Source: Bacillota bacterium
GTDB lineage: Bacteria > Bacillota > Clostridia > Acetivibrionales > DTU013
Assembly (NCBI GenBank): GCA_023435805.1
Contig: JAEZMC010000064.1
Location: 1-7,784 of the forward strand
Length of the DNA stretch: 7,784 nt
Direction of reading: 5' to 3'
Below, one piece after another: positions 1 through 5,134 of this stretch (position 1 is its first letter; every line of letters begins with the position of its first letter). The notes under the pieces were generated by a model. The model did not search any database, was not told the origin of the DNA, and worked only from the letters and a program-made list of their open reading frames with translations. The position numbers and the translations under genes are program-made.

Positions 1-291
1 CCCTACAGCGAGCCATATAAGCTGCTTTTGACCCAAAGCAGCGTCCAGGCGGTAGATCATGACCATACCGATGCTAAACTGCATGGATACGATGAGAAAA
101 ACGTATTCGTCCCCCATACCCCGTCTGACAATAAAAAAATAGGACGTGCAGATCATTGCCATAACCAGCAGGCAGGTGAGCAGCGCAATGCGGTCATAAG
201 GCTGCCTGTAAAGGTATAATACGGCATAAGCCGCTATATTGGCTGCAATCACCAGATTTATAGGTCTTTTATACGTCAATGCGCCAAACAC
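1..291 (-). CDS. FtsW/RodA/SpoVE-family peptidoglycan polymerase, N-terminal part only (cut by window edge)
   Basis: This is the first 97 codons of an SEDS-family membrane protein; the rest lies beyond position 1. The family polymerises lipid II glycan strands for septum (FtsW), side wall (RodA) or spore cortex (SpoVE). The reading frame stays open to the edge. The protein starts VFGALTYKRP and has hydrophobic segments near residues 12-27, 34-54 and 63-80. It carries the family-typical stretch GDEYVFLIVSMQFSIGMVMI followed by YRLDAALG and then KQLIW. I chose the GTG start at 291 because an in-frame TGA lies just upstream and GAGGTG sits 5 nt before it, inside the last codons of the FHA gene. 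The gap to that gene is 2 nt, so translation is probably coupled. In Clostridia this FHA-SEDS order is often followed by a class B penicillin-binding protein, which cannot be seen here. I cannot tell FtsW, RodA and SpoVE apart from this fragment. Confidence 0.85.
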   Translation of the reverse strand, partial: MFGALTYKRPINLVIAANIAAYAVLYLYRQPYDRIALLTCLLVMAMICTSYFFIVRRGMGDEYVFLIVSMQFSIGMVMIYRLDAALGQKQLIWLAVG

Positions 292-293
292 TT

Positions 294-749
294 TTACACC
301 TCATCCGGTACTTTTATAAAGAGAAACTCTATATTTCCCATCTTGATCTTGTCGCCATCCGACAATGCAATGACTTCTTCGTTTTTCAACCGGTTTCCGT
401 TAACAAAAGTTCCGTTTCTGCTTTTTAAATCCTCAAGAAAGACCTTGCCATCCTTTACGGTAAATTGGGCATGCCTTTTGGAAAGGAAGGGGTCGCCCAG
501 AACGATCCCGTTCCGGTCTTCCCGACCAATGGAAAGGCTCCGGTCCAGTGTATATGCCTCATCTATTTTAAAGCTGAGGTTTTCTCTCCGGTTCAACAGC
601 TTCAAATAGGAATGCTTCCCTTTGGAATGTGTTTTCTTTCTGCTCATGGATTTGATGTCAAGATAGATCAGACGCATGATCCCGAATATAAAAAGATATA
701 CGATTAAAACAAAAAAATATTTTACAATAAGCGAAATCTGATCAAACAT
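294..749 (-). CDS. Membrane-anchored FHA-domain protein
   Basis: This gene encodes a 151-residue protein with one N-terminal transmembrane helix (about residues 5-30), a short basic linker rich in Lys/Arg/Ser, and a C-terminal FHA domain (about 65-148). The FHA hallmarks are all present: G75-R76 in the first conserved strand, S90-x-x-H93, and N112-G113 with N117. FHA domains bind phosphothreonine, so the protein probably docks a protein phosphorylated by a PASTA-type Ser/Thr kinase at the inner face of the membrane. Its position directly before an FtsW/RodA gene suggests a link to wall synthesis or division; that is inference. I chose the ATG at 749 because GGGTGA lies 5 nt upstream and the membrane helix follows at once. 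A TTG start at 770 would add seven residues (LGSWVSS) without a convincing ribosome binding site. The promoter at 842-870 serves this gene and the next. Confidence 0.9.
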   Translation of the reverse strand: MFDQISLIVKYFFVLIVYLFIFGIMRLIYLDIKSMSRKKTHSKGKHSYLKLLNRRENLSFKIDEAYTLDRSLSIGREDRNGIVLGDPFLSKRHAQFTVKDGKVFLEDLKSRNGTFVNGNRLKNEEVIALSDGDKIKMGNIEFLFIKVPDEV

Positions 750-841
750 ACTGCTCACCCATGATCCCAATCAAAATAAATTAGCTGTTGTTTATAGGCT
801 CATATATATATTGGATACATTCTATCCGCTGACATGCCTTT

Positions 842-870
842 ATTATACGCTGTTCCGGCAGGGCTGGCAA
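842..870 (-). promoter_or_regulatory. Sigma-A-type promoter for the FHA-ftsW/rodA operon
   Basis: Read on the minus strand, TTGCCA (870-865; 5 of 6 matches to TTGACA) is followed after exactly 17 nt by a perfect TATAAT (847-842). Transcription should start near 834-836, giving a leader of about 85 nt before the FHA start codon. The -35 box begins 6 bp after the stop codon of the upstream uracil-DNA glycosylase paralogue. I see no convincing terminator in between, so read-through from the upstream operon is also possible. The leader holds a small perfect hairpin (GGATA/TATCC, 813-827) and an AT-rich stretch, neither of which I recognise as a riboswitch. Confidence 0.7.
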
Positions 871-875
871 CGCCG

Positions 876-1457
876 TCAGGCATTGATGAGATCGCAAAGC
901 CTTAGAATATCGGCCTCGCAGGTTTGTTTCAGACTTCTGTTGTAAATGACGCTGGCAGGATGGTACAGGGGAAATAATACATATTCCCGCTCTCCGATCC
1001 TTTGCCGAACTGCTTGCCCGTGCATCTCGCCGATATTGACGGAAAACTCTCCGGTAACCGCGCGCAGCGGTACATTCCCCAAAGTAACGATGTATTCCGG
1101 GCAAATTACTTCAATCTCCCTGATCAGATACGGTCTGCTGGACAGGATCTCGTCGCGGGTGGCGGGTCTGTTTGAAAGCCTGCCCGTTTTCGGACTCACT
1201 TTGGACAGCCGGTATTTTATTGCATTGGTAATATATATGGCTTCTCTCTCAATCTTTGCAAGCTCCAGGAAAGCATCCAGATATTTGCCCGCCGCACCGG
1301 AAAAAGGACGTGCAAGCCGGACCTCTTCACGGCCCGGCGCTTCTCCTACCAGCAGAAGCTTCGGCGACCCGCTTCCGCAGCCGAACACAAACTCATTTCC
1401 CGCAAACCTGCAGGCATAATCCTTGTATAATAACTCAAGCATCTCCGTTTTTGTCAT
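876..1457 (-). CDS. Uracil-DNA glycosylase superfamily protein, family 4/5-like, lacking the Fe-S cysteines
   Basis: This 193-residue protein has the UDG fold motifs: G38-E-A-P-G-R-E-E45 (motif 1, catalytic pocket), R50-PFSGAAG57, an asparagine at N78 after the YITN strand, and Y165-HPAS169 (motif 2). It resembles the family 4 enzyme encoded just upstream, but three of the four iron-sulfur ligands are clearly not where expected. There is no N-terminal CxxC (the N-terminal cysteines are C16 and C27), and the usual NxVKCRPP reads NAIKYRLS. An insert with KTGRLSNRPATRDEI follows. The likely role is removal of uracil or another deaminated base from DNA, but activity cannot be assumed. The start codon overlaps the upstream stop in an ATGA (1454-1457), with GGGGGAG just before it, so the two glycosylases are translationally coupled. 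The protein could instead be a degenerate or accessory UDG-like protein. Confidence 0.85.
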   Translation of the reverse strand: MTKTEMLELLYKDYACRFAGNEFVFGCGSGSPKLLLVGEAPGREEVRLARPFSGAAGKYLDAFLELAKIEREAIYITNAIKYRLSKVSPKTGRLSNRPATRDEILSSRPYLIREIEVICPEYIVTLGNVPLRAVTGEFSVNIGEMHGQAVRQRIGEREYVLFPLYHPASVIYNRSLKQTCEADILRLCDLINA

Positions 1458-2017
1458 GTCTCCCCCTGAAGTTCATCCAGCTTCAGCTTCACCCTTTTGA
1501 TATCTTCGAACATCAATTCCTTTTTGGACGGATCCCTCAGCAATGCCGCCGGATGAAAAGTGGGCATGATCCAGTAGCCTTTTCGTTCGATCCATTTTCC
1601 CCTTATCTGAGTAATCCTGGCATTCCTGTCGATGACATATTTCATTGCAGTGGCGCCGAGACAGACGATAATCCGGGGCCTGATCAGCGCAACCTGGTTC
1701 CTCAGCAACGGAAGGCAGCTTTCCGCTTCGTCCTCCGTCGGTGTCCTGTTGTCGGGCGGACGGCATTTTACTACATTGCATATATAGTACTGATCTTCCC
1801 TGAACATCAGTGCCGAAAGCAGCATATCCAGCAGCTGCCCGGCCGCCCCGACAAATGGCCTGCCCTGCCTGTCCTCCTGCTCACCGGGCCCTTCCCCGAT
1901 GAACACCAGCGGCGCAATCCTGGAACCCCGCTCTATAACAATGTTTGTCCTGGTCTGGCCAAGACCGCATTGCATACAGTCGGAACATCTTTTCTCCAAC
2001 TCTTCCCAACCCAGCAT
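1454..2017 (-). CDS. Family 4 uracil-DNA glycosylase (4Fe-4S)
   Basis: This encodes a 187-residue cytosolic DNA repair enzyme that excises uracil arising from cytosine deamination or dUMP misincorporation. It has all the expected family 4 features: C14-x-x-C17 near the N-terminus with TRTN after it, G41-EGPGEQEDRQGRPFVGAAG60 as the first catalytic motif, ICNVVKCRPP (N81, Fe-S ligand C85), C101 as the fourth ligand, a LGATA strand near 120-124, and FHPAALLR with H155 as the second catalytic motif. Length matches bacterial members without the long C-terminal tail. The ATG at 2017 has AGGGGGAAC about 10 nt upstream, overlapping the TAG stop of the GNAT gene, and the gap between the two genes is only 15 nt. 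The gene sits fourth in the five-gene cluster and overlaps the UDG paralogue that follows by 4 nt. Confidence 0.93.
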   Translation of the reverse strand: MLGWEELEKRCSDCMQCGLGQTRTNIVIERGSRIAPLVFIGEGPGEQEDRQGRPFVGAAGQLLDMLLSALMFREDQYYICNVVKCRPPDNRTPTEDEAESCLPLLRNQVALIRPRIIVCLGATAMKYVIDRNARITQIRGKWIERKGYWIMPTFHPAALLRDPSKKELMFEDIKRVKLKLDELQGET

Positions 2018-2032
2018 GAATCTTTGTTCCCC

Positions 2033-2905
2033 CTATACCGGCAACCTGTAATAGTCATATGCTGTAATGATCTCAAAGCCGCAGGACTTATACAGTGAAA
2101 GCGCCGTTTCGTTGACACAATCCACCTCCAGCGAAACCTTTGCAGGTCTGCGCGCAAGCGCCGTATTTACGGCTTTCCCCAGCGTTGCTCTTCCGTACCC
2201 CTTGCCCCGGTATTCCGGTTTTATTCCGAAGCCGAAAATCATAATCTCGTTCTTTTCCTTATATAGCTTGAACATACCGATCTCTTTTCCGTCAAGCACG
2301 GCTATATATAATTCGTCAGAGTCAAGCAAGCTGTTCTCTTTATAAAAAGTTTTCGACTCTTCCACCGGGATGCCGAAGCATATCGAATCAAGTTCAGCCA
2401 GCATGTCAAAATCCGAAGGCTCCGCTCTCCTGACGTCAACCGGGTATTTCAGGTCAACGGGCGGCATATCGCCGGGCAACTCCATCCGGTATTCGGAATG
2501 GTCGCAGGCGGAACCGGTCTGCTTTACAAAAGCCGTTCCTGATGTGGAGTTCCGGTCGTAAAAAAACAGCAGGCTTTTTACATCCCTTTTCCTGCACTCT
2601 GCCGCAGCCCTATCCAGCAGCGCGGAAAATACGCCGCTGCGTCTGTACGAGGGATGCACCATTCCGCTGACTTCCATCTCCGCCCGGCCGAAGCCATACA
2701 AGGCCAGAAACCCGATCAAACGGCCGGTGCTGTCATGGCAGAGGAAATCATTGGTCTCATCTGGCTTTCGTTCACGCAGCATACCCCAGTTCAGCCTCAG
2801 CCGCAGTCCTTCAAACGAATTGCAGCTGCTCTCCAGTTCCTTTATTGCGGCAAGGTCGCTGTCATTCAGCTGCTGCCTTGCCGATATGCTAAATTGCTTT
2901 CCCAT
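2033..2905 (-). CDS. Tandem-domain GNAT-family N-acetyltransferase
   Basis: This 290-residue cytosolic protein has two GNAT folds. The first covers roughly residues 10-145 and carries a motif A of the form R88-R-S-G-V-F93, in which the final Gly/Ala of the RxxGxG/A acetyl-CoA loop is Phe. The second covers about 155-290 with a textbook R233-G-K-G-Y-G238, then N265-x-x-A-x-x-L-Y272 and GF (276-277). The C-terminal half is therefore the probable acetyl-CoA-binding, catalytic unit. The substrate cannot be deduced; tandem GNATs include mycothiol synthase and small-molecule resistance acetyltransferases, and nothing here points clearly to either. The ATG at 2905 follows the stop of the MFS gene by 3 nt. 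The nearest purine-rich site (GGAG) is about 12 nt away, so translation probably depends partly on coupling to the upstream gene. Confidence 0.88.
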   Translation of the reverse strand: MGKQFSISARQQLNDSDLAAIKELESSCNSFEGLRLRLNWGMLRERKPDETNDFLCHDSTGRLIGFLALYGFGRAEMEVSGMVHPSYRRSGVFSALLDRAAAECRKRDVKSLLFFYDRNSTSGTAFVKQTGSACDHSEYRMELPGDMPPVDLKYPVDVRRAEPSDFDMLAELDSICFGIPVEESKTFYKENSLLDSDELYIAVLDGKEIGMFKLYKEKNEIMIFGFGIKPEYRGKGYGRATLGKAVNTALARRPAKVSLEVDCVNETALSLYKSCGFEIITAYDYYRLPV

Positions 2906-2908
2906 GTT

Positions 2909-4141
2909 TTATTTCGTCTCCATATGCTCTATGCCTTCAAATGCCGATTTCGCTTCCGGTTTTGCCTCCCCGTGCTTCACAAGCATCATGAAGAAAAATG
3001 CAACTACCATTGATATGCTTGAATACTTAAACAGCAGCCCGTCCCCGAAAATGTCCTTCAGGAAGCCGAATAAAATCGGGCTCACAATTGCGGCCATCAT
3101 TGAGAAAAAGTAATAGTATCCGGTAAATTTGCCAATGCCCTTGTTAGAAGTCATTTCAACCACCATGGGGTAGGAATTGATGTTGATGAGCGCCCAGCTG
3201 ATACCGCCGATTGCAAGCAGCAGGTACATGATGCGGTTGTCATGAATGAAGTTCATTGTGAGAAAGGTCAGGAACAAAACAGTGATACCGATCAATATCG
3301 TGCGCTTCCTCCCGATCCTGGTGGCGATAAACCCTGACGGTATGGAAAACAGAACCAGGAAGCCGGAAAAGATCGCCAGCATAAAGGAAGACTGGCTCTT
3401 GTCTATCCCCAGCACTTCTTTTCCGTAGGTCGAAAAGAAGGTTTCAACTGCATTGTAGCCGGTAAACCAGAAGAATATGGCCAGCAGCAGGAAAATCAGG
3501 CTGATCGTCCTGCCCTTTTCATACACGGCACTGCCTGCTGTATTGGTCTCATGCTCATCTTTTTCAATTTCCTTCGGTTCATGCACCAGCAAATACATCA
3601 GAATGATGGTCACGAGCATGATAAAGGCTCCCACCGCGAAGGGATAAAAATCATTCTTCTTAAACAGGAAGCCACCGATCAGGAATGCAATAACAGCGCC
3701 GACTCCGCCCATAAAGTTGATGATGCCGTTTGCCTTGCTGCGAAGAGGTCTTGGAGTGAAATCAGGCATCAATGCCACTGTTGGAGACCTGTAGATACTC
3801 ATGAAAAAATTCATGGCAATCACCGTAATCATTAAAGTAAGCAGGGTCGATTTTGCAACCGGAATCAAAATAAAGGCCAGGGCGGAGAGCGGGATTCCCA
3901 CCAGAAGATAGGGCATCCTCCGTCCGTACCTCGTATTGGTACGATCGCTTAACACCCCGAAAATCGGTAAAAACACCAGTGCAAAGATATTGTCGATGGT
4001 CATCACCGAGCCGACGGCAACACCGGATAATCCCAGCTCATCCAGGAAAAGCGGCATGGCTACATTATACAGGCCCCAAACGATACTCACCGTAAAAAAA
4101 CCCAGACCGATGATAAATGTTTTCTTATAATCCAGTCTCAT
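2909..4141 (-). CDS. MFS transporter with sucrose/SLC45 (GPH-like) signature
   Basis: This encodes a 410-residue polytopic membrane protein with about 12 hydrophobic segments split by a charged loop around residues 188-213 (HEPKEIEKDEHE). The loop after helix 2 reads LSDRTNTRYGRRMPYL (64-79), the D-R-T-x-x-x-x-G-R-R-x-P-Y pattern seen in sucrose/SLC45 and GPH-type sugar:cation symporters. The second half carries an IATRIGRKR motif A equivalent, and TPRPLRSKANGIINFMGGVGA in the first half also fits this group. It probably imports a small sugar or sugar-derived solute using an ion gradient. Its start lies 2 nt after the stop of the glycerophosphodiester phosphodiesterase gene, and its GGAGG ribosome binding site sits within that gene's last codons. 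The transported molecule could therefore be a glycerophosphodiester or a glycosyl-glycerol; this is inference. The C-terminal tail is short and charged. Direction of transport and substrate are unproven. Confidence 0.88.
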   Translation of the reverse strand: MRLDYKKTFIIGLGFFTVSIVWGLYNVAMPLFLDELGLSGVAVGSVMTIDNIFALVFLPIFGVLSDRTNTRYGRRMPYLLVGIPLSALAFILIPVAKSTLLTLMITVIAMNFFMSIYRSPTVALMPDFTPRPLRSKANGIINFMGGVGAVIAFLIGGFLFKKNDFYPFAVGAFIMLVTIILMYLLVHEPKEIEKDEHETNTAGSAVYEKGRTISLIFLLLAIFFWFTGYNAVETFFSTYGKEVLGIDKSQSSFMLAIFSGFLVLFSIPSGFIATRIGRKRTILIGITVLFLTFLTMNFIHDNRIMYLLLAIGGISWALININSYPMVVEMTSNKGIGKFTGYYYFFSMMAAIVSPILFGFLKDIFGDGLLFKYSSISMVVAFFFMMLVKHGEAKPEAKSAFEGIEHMETK

Positions 4142-4143
4142 AT

Positions 4144-4887
4144 TCAGCCTCCCATTTCTCCGATTATGCTCAGCGCAATATCCGGGACGTTGGTAATGAT
4201 TCCGTCCACACCGGCGGCCGCCATTGCTTTGATGTACTCCGGCTGATCCACTGTAAAAGGATTGGCCATAATCCCGTTGAGCTTACAGCCCTTCATCACT
4301 TCAGGCACGATGTTGTAAAACAGGGGGTGTATTGCGCAAGCCCCCAATGACCGCGCATACTGCCAGGGCTCGTAAAGCCCGGCCATGTAAAGTGGCGCCG
4401 TTTTGATTTCGGGGTTGAGCTTTCGTATTTCAACGAGGCTATAATGATTAAAGGAGGAAATAATGGTTCGGTTTGCAAGCTTGTACTGTGCGACCGCATC
4501 CGAAACGGCTTTTTCAATACCCGGGTAGAAAACGGGGCCATTTTTGATTTCAATATTCAGCAGTCCGTTCCAATCCCTTACGAGGTCTAGAACTTCTTCC
4601 AGCGTTGGTATTTTTTCACCTTTGAAATGTTCGGAGAACCAGGAACCGAAATCCAGATCCTTCAACTGCTGAAGGGTTTTATCCCGTATCAGCCCTTTTC
4701 CGTCGCTGGTTCTGTCTACCTGCTCATCATGTGTAACCACCAGATGACCGTCGGCGCTGAGATGCACATCCAGTTCAATACCTCCGGCGCCAAGCTCCAG
4801 TGCTCTGGTGAAGGCTGCCATGGTGTTTTCGGGCGCCTGTCTTGAGGCCCCCCTGTGGGCGATAATAATCGGCGTTTTGATCTTCAT
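4144..4887 (-). CDS. Cytosolic glycerophosphodiester phosphodiesterase (UgpQ/GDPD family)
   Basis: This 247-residue enzyme hydrolyses glycerophosphodiesters such as glycerophosphocholine or glycerophosphoethanolamine to sn-glycerol 3-phosphate and an alcohol. The GDPD TIM-barrel signatures are complete: H11-R-G13 followed by A-S-x-x-x-P-E-N21, the metal ligands E38-x-D40, the second catalytic H53-D54, DRTSDGKG (58-65), a third metal ligand in IEIK (E113), and near the end DGIITNVPD. No signal peptide is present, so it acts in the cytosol on imported or turned-over lipid head groups. It is the first gene after the promoter at 5015-5042 and is closely coupled to the MFS gene behind it. The only possible start in frame is the ATG at 4887, since a TGA lies four codons before it. 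Oddly, the GGAGG touches that ATG directly; an AAAGG element 5 nt upstream may be the working ribosome binding site. Confidence 0.93.
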   Translation of the reverse strand: MKIKTPIIIAHRGASRQAPENTMAAFTRALELGAGGIELDVHLSADGHLVVTHDEQVDRTSDGKGLIRDKTLQQLKDLDFGSWFSEHFKGEKIPTLEEVLDLVRDWNGLLNIEIKNGPVFYPGIEKAVSDAVAQYKLANRTIISSFNHYSLVEIRKLNPEIKTAPLYMAGLYEPWQYARSLGACAIHPLFYNIVPEVMKGCKLNGIMANPFTVDQPEYIKAMAAAGVDGIITNVPDIALSIIGEMGG

Positions 4888-5008
4888 CCTCCCCTTTCAG
4901 TACAAGCTGCCGGTATGGGACGCTGCTCCGCGATGCTTTGGATCGTCCCGTCCATTTTGTGTCAAAAGGGAACGTTTCCAGGCTACAGCCTTTATCGGAA
5001 CCGCCCCC
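4888..5008 (-). other. Structured 5' leader of the GDPD operon
   Basis: This is an untranslated leader of about 120 nt between the inferred start of transcription and the GDPD start codon. Three features can be seen by eye. At 4976-5000 a bulged stem-loop is possible (UUCC/GGAA outer, AGGC-UGUA-GCCU inner). At 4967-4980 there is an imperfect palindrome centred on CG. At 4917-4949 a GGGACG/CGUCCC pair closes a 21-nt loop. I do not recognise any known riboswitch consensus. A TTGACA hexamer at 4960-4965 lacks a good -10 partner. Confidence 0.4.
4967..4980 (-). promoter_or_regulatory. Possible LacI/CcpA-type operator (cre-like palindrome)
   Basis: The 14-mer TGGAAACGTTCCCT (minus strand) is an imperfect palindrome around a central CG, the layout of LacI/GalR/CcpA operators. 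Compared with the catabolite response element consensus TGWAARCGNWWNCA it differs at three positions. It lies about 30-40 nt downstream of the predicted transcription start, where binding would block elongation. Only a single copy was seen, so this is tentative. Confidence 0.3.
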
Positions 5009-5014
5009 TTTCCT

Positions 5015-5042
5015 ATTATATCAAAATATAAGCACGGCACAA
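5015..5042 (-). promoter_or_regulatory. Extended -10 promoter for the GDPD-MFS-GNAT-UDG-UDG operon
   Basis: On the minus strand a perfect TATAAT (5020-5015) is preceded by TG one base upstream (TGATATAAT), the extended -10 element that compensates for a weak -35. The best -35 is TTGTGC (5042-5037; 3 of 6 matches) at 16 nt spacing. Transcription should start near 5007-5009. The promoter begins just past the T-rich tail of the terminator for the preceding hydrolase gene, so it marks a clean transcription-unit boundary. No other promoter of this quality was noticed before 876, and the five genes are separated by at most 15 nt. Confidence 0.6.
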
Positions 5043-5044
5043 AT

Positions 5045-5085
5045 AAGAATAGAAACAAATACGGAACTTGTTGCCAAGTTCCGTA
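5045..5085 (-). terminator. Rho-independent terminator after the glycoside hydrolase gene
   Basis: ACGGAACTTG (5061-5070) and CAAGTTCCGT (5075-5084) are perfect inverted repeats with a 4-nt loop; one further T-A pair extends the stem to 11 bp. On the minus strand the stem is followed by TTTGTTTCTATTCTTATTTG, a T-rich tail as expected for intrinsic termination, though it is interrupted and the stem is only moderately GC-rich. It lies about 50 nt after the hydrolase stop codon. On the plus strand the flank is less T-rich (AAGAATGTTGTAATTTT), and no plus-strand gene would need it. Confidence 0.75.
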
Positions 5086-5134
5086 AGAATGTTGTAATTT
5101 TATGTGATTGTGCATCCCAAGACATTGTCAGACT

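Noticed and set aside
742..762. Six-codon upstream frame (ATG at 762) overlapping the FHA start
   Set aside because: There is no clear separate ribosome binding site; such short overlaps are common by chance.
813..827. GGATA/TATCC hairpin in the FHA leader as a terminator
   Set aside because: The stem is only 5 bp, AT-rich, and not followed by a T-run on the minus strand.
1256..2098. Long plus-strand open frame of 280 codons
   Set aside because: It lies antisense to the two UDG genes, which have complete family motifs; its composition (rich in Pro, Arg, His, Gln) is that of a shadow frame.
4937..4965. Perfect TTGACA on the minus strand (4965-4960) as a second GDPD promoter
   Set aside because: The hexamer 17 nt downstream (TCCAAA) matches the -10 consensus at only three positions, and a better promoter lies upstream.
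4888..5008. Known riboswitch in the GDPD leader
   Set aside because: Some stems can be drawn, but no conserved core of any riboswitch class I know was recognised.
4897..5115. Minus-strand open frame of 72 codons in the non-coding interval before the GDPD gene
   Set aside because: It runs across the terminator hairpin and the promoter, has no recognisable family features and no good ribosome binding site.
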